A stretch of DNA of 64,000 bases, taken from assembly GCF_005298075.1 (NCBI RefSeq), contig NZ_SZZH01000005.1:1-64000 (forward strand). The letters are read 5' to 3'. Source of the stretch: Nakamurella flava. GTDB lineage: Bacteria > Actinomycetota > Actinomycetes > Mycobacteriales > Nakamurellaceae. The notes below the pieces were generated by a model, which worked only from the letters and a program-made list of their open reading frames with translations, had not been told where the DNA came from and searched no databases. Positions 26,029-35,323 of this stretch are shown in pieces (position 1 is the first letter of the stretch; each line of letters starts with the position of its first letter). The translations under genes and the position numbers were made by a program.

Positions 26029-26985
26029 TCAGCGACTGGGCGGGGCGCCCATCCCGCTCGGCGGGGCGCCCATGCCGCCCTGACCACCGGAGCCACCGGG
26101 TGCCGACCCACCGGTCTGCGCCGTGCCGGCGTCGACCCCGACGTCCAGCGACACCACGTAACCCTTCGTCACGTCACCGGTGACGGTCGCGAGCTGGTGC
26201 GCGGCGGAGTCGTCGCTGAAGACGTTGTCGGTGCTCAGGCTGAGCTGGGCCAGGTTCGCGACCGACTGCTCGTACCCGCTGGTGGCGTAGACGGTGTCGC
26301 AGACGTCCTGCGGGAACGCGAGTTGCGAGGTGGAGACGGCGTTGTCGTGGTCGGTGATGCCGGCCTCGTCCGGGTAGACCTCGAAATGCACGTGAGGCCA
26401 CCGACCCGAGTAGCAGGCCGGGAAGATGCTCGTGAACTCGACCACGCCGGACGCGTCGGCGATCTGCACCCCACGCAGGTAGTTCTCGTTCTCCAGGCCG
26501 CTCGAGTACATCGAGTACTCCCCGGCCCGGTTGCAGTGCCAGACGTAGACCGCGGCCCCGGCGTACGGGGTCTGACCGCCCTCCAGGTTGAAGACCGTCA
26601 GGCGCAGGGTCATCGGGATGCCCTCGGCAGTGGTGGTCGACGTGCCGAAGCTGGAACGGATGTCGCTGCGGACCACGCCGCTCTGCTCCAGGATGTCCGG
26701 ACCGTTGGTGCCGTCGGCCGGGTAGGGACCGTTGGTCTCGTCCGGGATCTCGGTGAGCGTCCCGGTGGCGGCGCTGCTGGCAGCGGTGGTCGAGGCGGCG
26801 CTCGCCGATCCGGAGGCCCCGCCGCCGCACGCGGCCAGCCCGACGCCGACCGCGCCCAGCCCCATCACCTTGAGCAGGCGACGCCGGCCGAGCAACGTGC
26901 CGAGGTCGAACTGGAGGCCCTGGTCGACGACCTCCTCGTCCGGGAACGGCAGGGTGCGGCCCTGATAGGTGGGGCGGGTCGTCAT
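26029..26985 (-). CDS. exported intradiol-dioxygenase-like lipoprotein
   Basis: A 318-residue protein of the intradiol ring-cleavage dioxygenase family that is predicted to be exported: RRRLLKVMGLGAVGVGLAAC (residues 34-53) combines a twin-arginine-like start with a lipobox at Cys53. The catalytic region shows YVWHCNRAGEYSMYS (Tyr ligands) and GRWPHVHFEVY (His-x-His ligands), so Fe(III) binding looks possible. The family also includes secreted members whose substrates are unknown. The tail is low complexity, Gly/Met/Pro-rich, with a tandem GMGAPPS repeat. Its stop is only four bases from the stop of the convergent TctC-like gene. Confidence 0.82.
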   Translation of the reverse strand: MTTRPTYQGRTLPFPDEEVVDQGLQFDLGTLLGRRRLLKVMGLGAVGVGLAACGGGASGSASAASTTAASSAATGTLTEIPDETNGPYPADGTNGPDILEQSGVVRSDIRSSFGTSTTTAEGIPMTLRLTVFNLEGGQTPYAGAAVYVWHCNRAGEYSMYSSGLENENYLRGVQIADASGVVEFTSIFPACYSGRWPHVHFEVYPDEAGITDHDNAVSTSQLAFPQDVCDTVYATSGYEQSVANLAQLSLSTDNVFSDDSAAHQLATVTGDVTKGYVVSLDVGVDAGTAQTGGSAPGGSGGQGGMGAPPSGMGAPPSR

Positions 26986-27166
26986 CGGGACTCCTCGAGG
27001 CTGGGTGGCGCGGACGTCGGATCCGCGGGCCGGCTGGGGCGTGGGCCGGCACCGATGACGATGCGCGAGCTGCCCGGACGGGAGCTGTTCGGACGCTGTG
27101 CCGTGGCTGTGCCGGTCACGGAACCACGACGGTCCGACGGCAGGCCGGTGGTGGCACGATCAGCCG

Positions 27167-29434
27167 GTGCTGGCTCGCCTCGGTCGCTGGATCGCCCGCC
27201 ACGCCGGGCTCGTCGTCGTGCTGTGGGTCGTCGCGACCGCCCTCGGTTTCACCCTGGCCGTCGGCGGTGTGGGCGAGGGTCTGTTCGCCCGGCTGGCCAC
27301 CGGCGAACCCAGCGTCTCCGGTGAGGCCTCCGCCGGTCGGGATCTGCTGGACGAACGCGCCACCGACGGGCCGTCGGTGACCCTGCTGGTCCGTGACGCC
27401 CCGTTCGACTCGACCGCCGTGCAGGCCGCGGCCCCCACGGTGGTCGCGGCCGCCGAAGCGATCGGGGCGATCGACGGCGTGGCCCGGGTCGATCAACCGC
27501 TCGCGATCGGTCCGGAATCGGGGGCCGACCCGACCGCTCAAGCGGCCCGGGCGGCCCTGGTCGCGGCCGACGGATCCGGTTTCCTGGTGACGGCGACCCT
27601 GGACGGCGACCTCGACCGGACCACCCGGAACGCGACACAGGACGCCGTCGAGCAACGCCTGGACCAGCTGGGCGTCGAACTCGCCGCGGCCGTCCCGGGG
27701 TCGAGCGCGCAGGTCGGCGGCGGCTCCCTCCTGTTCGACACCATCACCCGGCAGGTCGAGAAGGACCTGGTGTCCGGCGAACTCATCGCCCTGCCGCTCA
27801 GCCTGTTCGTGATGGTGCTGGTGTTCGGCGGGTTCCTGGCCGCCGGGATGCCGATCGTCGGAGCCGTCGCGTCCATCGCCGGCGCGCTGGTGGCGCTGCT
27901 CGGCTTCTCGTACGTGCTCGACCTCGACGCCAGCGTCGTCAACGTGGTCACCGTCCTCGGGCTGGGTCTGTCGATCGACTACGGCCTGCTCATCGTGTCC
28001 CGCTACCGCGAGGAGCTGCGCGACCAGCTGGCCGCCACCCGTACCCGGGCCACCGCGACCGCGCGGACCGACGCGCTGGCCGCGACGATGGCGACCGCCG
28101 GCCGGACGGTGCTGTTCTCCGGCGTGACGGTCGCGATCAGCCTGGCCGGCCTGCTGGTCTTCCGAGCCCCGCTGCTCCGGGCGGTCGGGGCCGCCGGGGT
28201 GAGCGTCGTCGCGGTCGCGCTGCTCGTCTCCCTCACCCTCATCCCGGCCGTCCTGGCGCTGGCCGGGCGGCGCATGCTGCGACCGGGCCTGCTCACCCGG
28301 GTCCCGGGACTTCGGTCGCTGACCACCCGGTTCGGGGACGTCCCGCCGGACGAGGGCTTCTTCTCCCGGCTGGCCCGCCGCACCCAGCGCCGTCCCGTGC
28401 TGGTGCTGGTCGGGGTGGTGGTGCTGCTCGGACTGCTGGCCGCCCCGGCGCTGCGACTGGAGGTCCGCAACTCCGGGGTGGAACTCCTGCCGCCCAGCGC
28501 CCCGGACCGGCAGTTCTTCGACGAACTCACCGCCGATTACCCGGCCGCCGCCATCCCGGCCTTCCAGGTGGTGGCGCCGGTCGGTCCGCAGGCGTTGGCC
28601 GGGGTGGCCGAACGAACGGCGACGCTCCCCGGTGTCCGGGCGGTGACGCCGCCCCGGGCCGTCGGTGCGGGTGACGCGCCGGTGTCGACCTTCGCCGTGG
28701 TGATGACCATCCCGGACCCGGGTTCAACGGACGCACGCGCCGCGGTGCAGACCCTGCGGGCCGAACGGGACGCCGGCACCGTGCCGGGCGGGGTGGCGTT
28801 CGACGTCACGGGGTCGACCGCGTTCCTGGTCGATTTCACCGCTGCGCTGGCCGCTGACGCACCGCTGGCCGCCGCGGTCGTCGTGCTGGCCACGTTCGTC
28901 CTGCTCTTCCTGCTCACCGGGTCGCTGCTCATCCCGCTCAAAGCGTTGCTGATGAACGTGATCTCGCTCGGGGCGTCGATCGGCGTGCTGGTCTGGGTCT
29001 TCCAGGACGGCCACGGCGAGGACCTGCTCGGCTTCGCCTCCACCGGCGGGGTCGAGTCGATCATCCCGGTGCTGGTGCTGGCCATGGGTTTCGGTCTGGC
29101 CATGGACTACGAGGTCTTCCTGCTGGCCCGGATCAAGGAGTTCCGGGACGCCGGGGTGCCCAACGACGAGGCGGTCGTCCGGGGTCTGCAGAAGTCCGGA
29201 CGCATCATCACCTCGGCCGCGCTCATCGTCGTGCTGGTGTTCTCCGGGTTCGTCGCCGGCCAGCTGCTGGTCATCAAGCAGACCGGTGTCGCCCTCGCGG
29301 TGGCCGTCGCCGTGGACGCGACCGTCGTCCGCTGCCTGCTGGTGCCGGCGACGATGACGTTGCTGGGTGAGTGGAACTGGTGGGCCCCGGCGCCGCTGCG
29401 CCGGCTGTACGCGCGGATCGGTCTGCGCCACTGA
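27167..29434 (+). CDS. MmpL-type RND family transporter
   Basis: A 755-residue membrane transporter of the MMPL/RND class, which in actinobacteria exports lipids or other hydrophobic molecules. TM1 is near residues 10-30; an extracytoplasmic loop (about 40-180) follows; then a TM cluster containing VLGLGLSIDYGLLIVSRYREEL (proton-relay Asp-Tyr pair); the second half repeats the plan with AMGFGLAMDYEVFLLARIKEF near residue 640. Twelve helices fit. The GTG at 27167 is preferred because the conserved ARLGRWIARH begins there. Divergent from the dioxygenase-like gene; no regulator adjoins. Cargo unknown. Confidence 0.85.
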   Translation: MLARLGRWIARHAGLVVVLWVVATALGFTLAVGGVGEGLFARLATGEPSVSGEASAGRDLLDERATDGPSVTLLVRDAPFDSTAVQAAAPTVVAAAEAIGAIDGVARVDQPLAIGPESGADPTAQAARAALVAADGSGFLVTATLDGDLDRTTRNATQDAVEQRLDQLGVELAAAVPGSSAQVGGGSLLFDTITRQVEKDLVSGELIALPLSLFVMVLVFGGFLAAGMPIVGAVASIAGALVALLGFSYVLDLDASVVNVVTVLGLGLSIDYGLLIVSRYREELRDQLAATRTRATATARTDALAATMATAGRTVLFSGVTVAISLAGLLVFRAPLLRAVGAAGVSVVAVALLVSLTLIPAVLALAGRRMLRPGLLTRVPGLRSLTTRFGDVPPDEGFFSRLARRTQRRPVLVLVGVVVLLGLLAAPALRLEVRNSGVELLPPSAPDRQFFDELTADYPAAAIPAFQVVAPVGPQALAGVAERTATLPGVRAVTPPRAVGAGDAPVSTFAVVMTIPDPGSTDARAAVQTLRAERDAGTVPGGVAFDVTGSTAFLVDFTAALAADAPLAAAVVVLATFVLLFLLTGSLLIPLKALLMNVISLGASIGVLVWVFQDGHGEDLLGFASTGGVESIIPVLVLAMGFGLAMDYEVFLLARIKEFRDAGVPNDEAVVRGLQKSGRIITSAALIVVLVFSGFVAGQLLVIKQTGVALAVAVAVDATVVRCLLVPATMTLLGEWNWWAPAPLRRLYARIGLRH

Positions 29435-29699
29435 CGTCGTCGGCCCGGCCTGGCGAAGTCGGCGCAGAAATGTGCTCGATATGTCCCATCCGGGCGCCGG
29501 TCGGCTCCGAATGACGGAATGCGGTGACGGGGGGCCGCATGTCGGCCACGGTCGCCGGGTTCCCGTTGAGGGGTCGGGGACCCGGGCTGAGCCGGCCAGC
29601 GTCGGCCCGTCGCACGGATCCATCTCTGGGTCCGGCGATGGGCCGGCAGGCTCCGGGAACCCCGGATTAGACGGGTGGCCACCGGGTTACCGTCGGGCC
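29435..29699. other. intergenic gap, nothing recognised
   Basis: 265 bases between the MmpL transporter and the isocitrate lyase-like gene. No credible short gene, RNA or repeat was recognised; codon bias does not extend into it. Confidence 0.5.
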
Positions 29700-30482
29700 A
29701 TGACCGACCTCGCCACCCGCGCCCGCACCCTGTTGGATCTGCACACGGACCCGGAGATCCTGGTCCTGGCCAACGTCTGGGACGTCATCTCCGCCCGCGT
29801 CGTCGCCGATGTCCCCGGCGTCAAGGCGCTGGCCACCGCCAGCCATTCGATCGCCGCCACCTTCGGCTACGAGGACGGCGAGAACATTCCCCTCGAGCTG
29901 CACCTGGACATGGTGCGGCGCGTCGTGCAGGCCGTCGACATTCCCGTCTCGATGGATTTCGAGGCCGGCTACGGCGATCCCGGACGAACGGCCGCCCGGG
30001 CCATCGAGGTCGGGGTGGTCGGGGCCAATCTGGAGGATCAGATGCGTCCGCTGGACGAAGCCGTCGCCCATGTGGAGGCGGTGATGGCCGCCGGTCGGGC
30101 CGCCGGCATCGACTTCGTCCTCAACGCCCGGACCGACGTGTTCGTCAAGGCCGCGCCGGACGCCGACCGTCAGGGGCTGGTCGACGAGGCCATCCGCCGG
30201 GGAAAGGCCTTCCTGGACGCCGGCGCCCCGGTGGTGTTCGTCCCCCGGCTGGTCGACCGCGAGGAGATCCGCCAGGTCGCGTCCGCGCTCGGCGAGCGCA
30301 AGCTCACGCTGATCAGCCCGCCCGGTGCCGCCCTGCCGGCCTCCGAACTGCAGGAGCTGGGAGTGGCCCGGGTGTCCACCGGGCCGTTCACCCAGCGCGT
30401 CGCACTCACCGCCCTGCAGGACGCCGCGACCGACATCGTCGGCGGCGGGGTGCTGCCGGCGACCACCCGCGCCCTGAACTGA
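29700..30482 (+). CDS. isocitrate lyase/PEP mutase-superfamily protein
   Basis: A 260-residue TIM-barrel enzyme. Conserved points are VLANVWDVISARVVAD, MDFEAGYGD (Mg-binding Asp), ANLEDQ and FVLNARTDVFVK. The catalytic Cys loop (KKCGH) of isocitrate and methylisocitrate lyases is absent, which points to the subgroup with C-C or P-C lyase, mutase or oxaloacetate-decarboxylase activity rather than a true isocitrate lyase. The ATG at 29700 starts exactly at family homology. No phosphonate genes are nearby. Substrate unknown. Confidence 0.8.
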   Translation: MTDLATRARTLLDLHTDPEILVLANVWDVISARVVADVPGVKALATASHSIAATFGYEDGENIPLELHLDMVRRVVQAVDIPVSMDFEAGYGDPGRTAARAIEVGVVGANLEDQMRPLDEAVAHVEAVMAAGRAAGIDFVLNARTDVFVKAAPDADRQGLVDEAIRRGKAFLDAGAPVVFVPRLVDREEIRQVASALGERKLTLISPPGAALPASELQELGVARVSTGPFTQRVALTALQDAATDIVGGGVLPATTRALN

Positions 30483-30501
30483 CGCCGGTCGGGCCGGTCG
30501 G

Positions 30502-30921
30502 TCAACGACTGATCGACCGGCCCGGGACGGTCCGGTGGCGCAGTGCCCGGTGGGTGAGCCGGAGGTCGACGGCCAGGGCCGCGGTGGCCGCCATCACGTA
30601 GACCACGAGATCCCGGGCGTTGAAACCGGTGCCGAGCACCAGCGCGGCCGGTGGGAACCGGCGGGCCAGCTCCACCGGGATCCCGGTGGCCTGGAACAGC
30701 TCCACCGCCACGCTCCACCCTCCGGCGAGCAGCGCGACGATCCGCGGGGCCAGTGTCGGGAACAGCGACACCAGCCCCGCGTAGACGGCCACGGTGTAGA
30801 GGGCGTCACCGGCGATGTCGGTGACGGGGCTCGCCGGCAGCGCCCGGTGCACGAGCAGCCCGGCGATCACCGTCACCAGAAGGACGAGAAGACCGGCGCG
30901 GCGGCGAAGGTGGGAGCTCAC
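30502..30921 (-). CDS. DUF2809 family small membrane protein
   Basis: A 139-residue membrane protein with four hydrophobic helices (about residues 9-27, 35-60, 62-80, 98-122). The pattern LFPTLAPRIVALLAGGWSVAVELFQATGIP...GTGFNARDLVVYVMAA is that of the DUF2809 family. The GTG at 30921 gives the normal family length; a longer open frame upstream is spurious. It lies 50 bases after the nitrile hydratase accessory gene on the same strand and could be the last gene of that transcript, but nothing ties it to nitrile metabolism. Confidence 0.75.
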   Translation of the reverse strand: MSSHLRRRAGLLVLLVTVIAGLLVHRALPASPVTDIAGDALYTVAVYAGLVSLFPTLAPRIVALLAGGWSVAVELFQATGIPVELARRFPPAALVLGTGFNARDLVVYVMAATAALAVDLRLTHRALRHRTVPGRSISR

Positions 30922-30971
30922 CGCAGCATCGTGGCATCCGTGTCCGTGGGGAATCGTCCGCGGCGCGGCGG

Positions 30972-31412
30972 TCAGGCGACCCGGGCAGGGTCGACGCACA
31001 CCGGCTCCAGGTGCGCGTGGTGATGGTCGCGGTCGGGTGGCGTGGCCAGGACGACGGCCGTCCTGCCGTCCAGTTCGGCCTCGCTGAGCAGCCCCGATCC
31101 CGAGAGGCGGTCCTCCAGAGCAGCGAGCCAGTGTTCGTAGTAGGACCACGGCTCGCCGGCCTCGGATCCGCCATCGGCTTCCCAGGCGCGGATGGACTCG
31201 ATCAGCGACAACTGGAACTCCGCCCACTCGAACTGCCGGGCGTCGTAGGCCGCGACCGCGATGGCGAAGGCGCGTATCTCCCACGGTTCGGAGAACGAGG
31301 CCTCGCCGTCGGGGGCGCCGGGCAGCCCGCAGACGAGCTTTTCCACTCGACGTCGGGCGTCGCCCAGCTCGGTCGCGTCCGGCCGGATGCGGGTGCGAGC
31401 GGTCGTGGTCAC
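30972..31412 (-). CDS. nitrile hydratase accessory (activator) protein
   Basis: A 146-residue homologue of the small maturation protein of cobalt-type nitrile hydratases (P14K/NhlE, nitrile hydratase accessory family). [33 protein letters not shown] at about residues 35-67 is the family signature and resembles the N-terminal part of the beta subunit. The family is known to deliver cobalt-loaded, oxidised alpha subunit by subunit swapping. The GTG at 31412 overlaps the alpha subunit stop (GTGA). The His-rich segment [11 protein letters not shown] near the C-terminus may help bind cobalt, which is inference. Confidence 0.87.
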   Translation of the reverse strand: MTTTARTRIRPDATELGDARRRVEKLVCGLPGAPDGEASFSEPWEIRAFAIAVAAYDARQFEWAEFQLSLIESIRAWEADGGSEAGEPWSYYEHWLAALEDRLSGSGLLSEAELDGRTAVVLATPPDRDHHHAHLEPVCVDPARVA

Positions 31413-32011
31413 CGCGATGCTCCCGCCAGCGGGCCGACGCCGATCATGCTGTCCCGGGTGACCAGCTGGGCCAGCTCCTCCTCCGACAGGTCCTCGGTGC
31501 CGGCCGGGCGCGGGGGCAGTACCCAGTAGCGCATCTCGCTGCTGGAGTCCCACACCCGGATCTCGACGTCGTCGGAGATGCTGTAGCCGAAGCTCTCCCG
31601 CAGCACCTTGCGGGGCTCACGGACGATGGCCGCCCGGTACTGCGGGTCCTTGTACCAGTTCGGCGGCAGGCCCAGCACCGGCCACGGGTAGCACGAGCAC
31701 AGCGTGCAGACGATGACGTTGTGCACGGTGTCGGTGTCCTCCACCACCACCATGTCCTCACCCTGCAGGCCACCGATGCCGAGCTCGGCGCAGGCCTCCG
31801 AGGCATCGGCCAGGAGCCGGGTCTTGAACTCGGGATCGACCCAGGCCTTGGCCACCACCGCCGCACCCAGCTGCGGGCCGACCTCGTTCTCGTAGATCTC
31901 GACCATCCGGTCGACGGCCTGACTGGTCATGATGCCCTTTTCGATGAGCATCGATTCCAGAGCCTTGACCCGAGCGGCGATCTCCGCCGGGGTACGGGTG
32001 TGCGAGCTCAT
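31409..32011 (-). CDS. nthA: cobalt-type nitrile hydratase alpha subunit
   Basis: Catalytic subunit that hydrates nitriles to amides in the cytoplasm. The 200 residues are the usual length. The metal-binding claw is [17 protein letters not shown] (Cys102, Cys105, Ser106, Cys107); Thr in the second position (CTLCSC) is the established marker for the cobalt, not iron, form. [19 protein letters not shown] after it is also typical. AAGGAAAGGA precedes the ATG at 32011, and the ATG overlaps the beta subunit stop. The gene order beta-alpha-accessory is that of Co-type NHases such as those of R. rhodochrous J1. Confidence 0.95.
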   Translation of the reverse strand: MSSHTRTPAEIAARVKALESMLIEKGIMTSQAVDRMVEIYENEVGPQLGAAVVAKAWVDPEFKTRLLADASEACAELGIGGLQGEDMVVVEDTDTVHNVIVCTLCSCYPWPVLGLPPNWYKDPQYRAAIVREPRKVLRESFGYSISDDVEIRVWDSSSEMRYWVLPPRPAGTEDLSEEELAQLVTRDSMIGVGPLAGASR

Positions 32012-32721
32012 GCCGATGTCCTTTCCTTGGTGGCCGCTTCGACGAGTTCGATGTACGGGTCCCACACGTCGAAGTAGACCGATTCGTTCGGCTCCGCACC
32101 CTCGCTGCCCCACAGCTCCGTGGCGTCGAAACGCACGGTGTAGACATGCTCGGGGCATTCGCCGCGGCCGTTACCGGCGGTATCGGGGTAGATGAAAACG
32201 CCGTGCGCGAGGACGATCTCGCCGACCGCGCCACGGATGTACCGGGCCTTGCGCGTGTGGTCGACGGGGGCGCCGCGGCTCACCCGCACCGTGTCGCCGA
32301 CCGCGAAACGCGCCGGTTTGTCGCTCTCCCGCTTGGCCGAGGCACCGGCCGGGACGACGGCGTTGATGAACGCCAGCAGCTCCGGATCGTCCTCGTGCTC
32401 GGGGAGCGGGGCGTCCGGATTCTCCAGGTAGTACTGGGTGCGGCGGTCGAGCTCGGCCAGATCGAGCTTGCCGGTGCGCGCCCCGTGGTACTCCACCGTG
32501 TGCACCCAGTGCTCGTAGTAGGGCGACTTGAGGTACACCGCCGGGTCGATGTGCTCGATGCCGTGGCGGAACTCGTCCACCCCGAAGAACCCGGCGCGGA
32601 AGCACAGGGCGAACATGGGGAAGACGCTCTTCTCCCAGTCGGCCCGGAAGACCGGTTCCTCGTCCGGGACGACGACGGGGCCCACCCCGTCCGTTCCGCC
32701 GAGGTCGAAAACTCCGTTCAC
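32008..32721 (-). CDS. nthB: nitrile hydratase beta subunit
   Basis: Structural partner of the alpha subunit; the heterodimer forms the active site at its interface. The 237 residues start [16 protein letters not shown], the near-invariant N-terminus of beta subunits. [19 protein letters not shown] is in the helical part, and the SH3-like C-terminal barrel contains [26 protein letters not shown]. The GTG at 32721 overlaps the cbtA stop (GTGA) and is decided by the conserved N-terminus; a much longer open frame upstream is spurious. Confidence 0.95.
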   Translation of the reverse strand: MNGVFDLGGTDGVGPVVVPDEEPVFRADWEKSVFPMFALCFRAGFFGVDEFRHGIEHIDPAVYLKSPYYEHWVHTVEYHGARTGKLDLAELDRRTQYYLENPDAPLPEHEDDPELLAFINAVVPAGASAKRESDKPARFAVGDTVRVSRGAPVDHTRKARYIRGAVGEIVLAHGVFIYPDTAGNGRGECPEHVYTVRFDATELWGSEGAEPNESVYFDVWDPYIELVEAATKERTSA

Positions 32722-33491
32722 GCAGGCACTCCTCGTGTGACGTCCGCGGGGGACGGGGTGGACGGGATGGTGAGTCGATCGACCAACCAGCCGGCGGCGA
32801 CGCCGAGCACCGCCCACAGCACGGCCAGCTGGCCCAGTGAGGCGAGTCGGAAATTCCAGACCACGGCGGCCGGCACGTCCGCGGAAATGGTGTCGGGGCT
32901 GTCGGGCAACGCGACCATGACGACGGTCACGAGGACGACGACCAGGCCGAGGGCCGCGGCGGCAACCGCACCGCCGGCTGACCCGCGGGCCCGTAGGGCG
33001 CCGACGAGAGCGGCCACGGCCAGGGCGATGACGATCCCGCAGACCAGCACGGCGCCGTAGATCGCGGTCCGGATCCCGACGGTGACCGGGTCTCCGACCG
33101 CGGGCGGGTTCGCCGGGATCTTGAGCGCCGGCAGCAGGGCGAAGACGCCGAATCCGACGGCGGCCAGCACGGCCGTCCGGGCACCATCGGTGCCACCGGG
33201 CAGCCGGTGCCGCACGAGCGCGAAGACCGAGCCGACGACCACCGCGAACACCACGCCGGCGATGACGACGCCCAGCACACCGCCGATCTCCTGGGTGGTG
33301 CGGCTGAACATGTCCTCGTGGGAATGGTCGTGGCCGGTTTCCGAGCGCAGCTCCTCGAGGGCGAGCGCCGGTGCGATGGTCCGTTCCGTGACCAGCAGCT
33401 GGAAGGCCGCTGCCGCCGCCCCCGCGATCACCCCGGCAAGCGCGAACCGACCGAGGAGCTGCCCGAAGGGCGGGACCTGGGTCAGTGACAT
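32718..33491 (-). CDS. cbtA: cobalt transporter CbtA-like membrane protein
   Basis: A 257-residue membrane protein with six to seven hydrophobic segments, matching the CbtA family (predicted cobalt permease subunit usually linked to cobalamin genes). A metal-binding-like ETGHDHSHEDMFSRTTQEIGG lies at about residues 51-71 between helices one and two. The ATG at 33491 overlaps the cbtB end by ten bases, and the stop overlaps the NHase beta start. Placement inside the nitrile hydratase operon indicates that the imported cobalt feeds the enzyme, the role played by NhlF in R. rhodochrous J1. Confidence 0.87.
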   Translation of the reverse strand: MSLTQVPPFGQLLGRFALAGVIAGAAAAAFQLLVTERTIAPALALEELRSETGHDHSHEDMFSRTTQEIGGVLGVVIAGVVFAVVVGSVFALVRHRLPGGTDGARTAVLAAVGFGVFALLPALKIPANPPAVGDPVTVGIRTAIYGAVLVCGIVIALAVAALVGALRARGSAGGAVAAAALGLVVVLVTVVMVALPDSPDTISADVPAAVVWNFRLASLGQLAVLWAVLGVAAGWLVDRLTIPSTPSPADVTRGVPA

Positions 33492-33685
33492 GGCATGCCC
33501 AGGGCGTGGCGCGCGTCGTGGAAGAACTCGTGCGCGACGTCGCCGGCCTGCGCCAGGACCGCGCCATTGTCCTGGGTGACCAGGTACAGGGTGAACAGCG
33601 CGAGCAGGGTCAGCGCCCATGCCCATGCGGGGACGGCGACGGCCGGCAGGACGCGGCGGGCGAGCGGTTGCTGTGCAGTGGTCAT
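33482..33685 (-). CDS. cbtB: cobalt transporter CbtB-like small subunit
   Basis: A 67-residue protein with one membrane helix (about residues 21-42) and a short C-terminal tail HEFFHDARHALGMPCH. The histidine-rich tail after a single helix is the hallmark of CbtB, thought to bind Co(II). It overlaps cbtA by ten bases. It starts 31 bases after the amidase stop. CbtB-CbtA pairs normally sit under cobalamin riboswitches; none is visible here, consistent with control by the nitrile regulators instead. Confidence 0.85.
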   Translation of the reverse strand: MTTAQQPLARRVLPAVAVPAWAWALTLLALFTLYLVTQDNGAVLAQAGDVAHEFFHDARHALGMPCH

Positions 33686-33716
33686 GGTCGTCCTTCTGTG
33701 AGCGTTACCAGGGCTT

Positions 33717-35261
33717 TCAGCGGGCGAGTGCGGGGGCGGCCGACCCGGCGGGGGCGGGGAAGCCGCCGAGGGCCTGTTCGTAGGCGTGGGCGACCTGCAG
33801 AACGGTGGCGTCGTCGAATCGCGAGCCGATGATCATCAGACCGGCCGGCAGCCCGCCGACCAGGGCGGTCGGTACCGAGCAGGCCGGGTGGCCGGTGACG
33901 TCGAAGGGCGCCGTGTTGACCACCATCGACAGGGCGACGTCGAGATAGGTGCTCAGCGAGATGTCCGCGGCGGGGATACTGCGCGCTGTGTACGGGAGTG
34001 TCGGCATCACCAGGACGTCGAACTCGGCGAGCGCCCGGTCGTAGGCCGCGCGGACGTCCAGGGCCAGGTTGCGCGCCATGGCGTAGTAGCGGCCACCGCC
34101 GGTCAGGAAGGTGTGCCGACCGGACAGACCGACCAGCTTGACCGTCTTGGACAGGTGCACGCCTGCCGTGAGCCGTTGCCGACCGTAGTGCTCGATCAGC
34201 TCGGGATCGTAGAGACCCTCGGAATTCATGCCGTAGGCGTTGCCATCGAGCATCTGGTACGCCGCCCCCTCGGTGGCGATGACGTTCCACACGTGCATGG
34301 CGTCGGTGTGCCAGGGGATGGACACCTCCTGGGCGACCAGGCCGAGGGACTCCAGGACGCCCACGGCGTCGCGGACGGCGGCGTCGACCGCGGGGTCGGA
34401 GTTGGACAGGCCGAAACCCTCCCGGACGACGCCCACCCGCAGGCCGGTGACCGGCCGCTCCAGCGCGGCGACGTAGTCCGCGCCGGCGACCCCTTCCGGC
34501 TGTCGCGGGTCGAACCCGTCAGCGCCCGCCAGCACGCCCAGCATCAGCGCGGCGTCGGCCACGGTCCGGGTGATGGGCCCCAGATGGTCGATGGTGCGCT
34601 CGATGGGGAACGCCCCGGTGTACGGCACCAGACCGAAAGTCGGTTTGTGCCCGACGGTTCCGCAGAACGAACTGGGAATGCGGACGGAGCCGCCCTGGTC
34701 GCCACCGAGCGCGATGTCGACCACCCCGCCGGCCACCAGAGCCGCGCTGCCACTGGAGGACCCCCCGGCATTGCGGGTCTCGTCCCAGGGGTTGCGCACC
34801 GGCGCGGGATGGGACGTGAAGCTGCCGCCGGAGAAGCAGAGGTCCTCACAGACCGACTTGCCCGCGATCTCGGCCCCGGCGGCCAGCAGCCGGGAGACGG
34901 CGGTGGCGTCGCGGACGGGTACGAAACCTTCGACCGTGCGCGACCCGTTCATCATGGGGACCCCGGCCACCATGACGTTGTCCTTGATCGCCGCGGTGCG
35001 GCCGGCCAGCGGGCCCTCGGCAGTGTCGGTGATTGATGTCGTGACATACCAGGCCCCGTAGGGGTTCTCGGACGGTGTCTGCCACGCACGCTCCGGAGCC
35101 TGCGGGGCGCTGGCCCGGTACAGCTGCTCCACCGCATGGGACGAGGCGAACGACCCATTGACGGCGGGAAGGAACTCGTCCTGGTCGGCGGCCGACAGGC
35201 CGAAGCGGTAGTGCTCGTCGAAGGCGGCGAGCCCGGCGGAATCGAGTGGGGGGACAGGCAT
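33717..35261 (-). CDS. amidase (amidase-signature family, NHase-associated)
   Basis: Hydrolyses the amide made by nitrile hydratase to the carboxylic acid and ammonia. The 514 residues resemble the enantioselective amidases linked to Rhodococcus NHases: AIKDNVMVAGVPMMNGSRTVEGF, AGKSVCEDLCFSGGSF and GHKPTFGLVPYTGAFP. The Ser-cisSer-Lys triad is Lys93, Ser168, Ser192 with the spacing 75 and 24 known for the family. The ATG at 35261 is preferred over 35291 because it aligns with homologue N-termini and stands seven bases after a TACGTT -10 box, so translation is probably leaderless. First structural gene of the nitrile operon. Confidence 0.93.
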   Translation of the reverse strand: MPVPPLDSAGLAAFDEHYRFGLSAADQDEFLPAVNGSFASSHAVEQLYRASAPQAPERAWQTPSENPYGAWYVTTSITDTAEGPLAGRTAAIKDNVMVAGVPMMNGSRTVEGFVPVRDATAVSRLLAAGAEIAGKSVCEDLCFSGGSFTSHPAPVRNPWDETRNAGGSSSGSAALVAGGVVDIALGGDQGGSVRIPSSFCGTVGHKPTFGLVPYTGAFPIERTIDHLGPITRTVADAALMLGVLAGADGFDPRQPEGVAGADYVAALERPVTGLRVGVVREGFGLSNSDPAVDAAVRDAVGVLESLGLVAQEVSIPWHTDAMHVWNVIATEGAAYQMLDGNAYGMNSEGLYDPELIEHYGRQRLTAGVHLSKTVKLVGLSGRHTFLTGGGRYYAMARNLALDVRAAYDRALAEFDVLVMPTLPYTARSIPAADISLSTYLDVALSMVVNTAPFDVTGHPACSVPTALVGGLPAGLMIIGSRFDDATVLQVAHAYEQALGGFPAPAGSAAPALAR

Positions 35262-35313
35262 GTCGGGGAACGTAGGACGGCACCGGGCCATGCGTCAACA
35301 TGTAGCGACGCAT
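35262..35313 (-). promoter_or_regulatory. leaderless amidase/NHase promoter with overlapping operator
   Basis: On the minus strand TTGACG (35298-35293), an 18-base spacer and TACGTT (35274-35269) form a near-consensus promoter. Seven bases separate the -10 from the amidase ATG, so transcription would start at the ATG itself. A perfect inverted repeat ATGCGTC-N10-GACGCAT (35290-35296 with 35307-35313) covers the -35, the right place for a repressor or activator such as the ArsR protein encoded upstream. This is the sequence-visible control point of the nitrile genes. Confidence 0.65.
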
Positions 35314-35323
35314 TGACATGAAT

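Noticed and set aside
27098-27166. N-terminal extension of the MmpL gene to the ATG at 27098
   Set aside because: The added residues are polar and Arg/Trp-rich, unlike any MmpL N-terminus; conserved sequence begins at the GTG at 27167.
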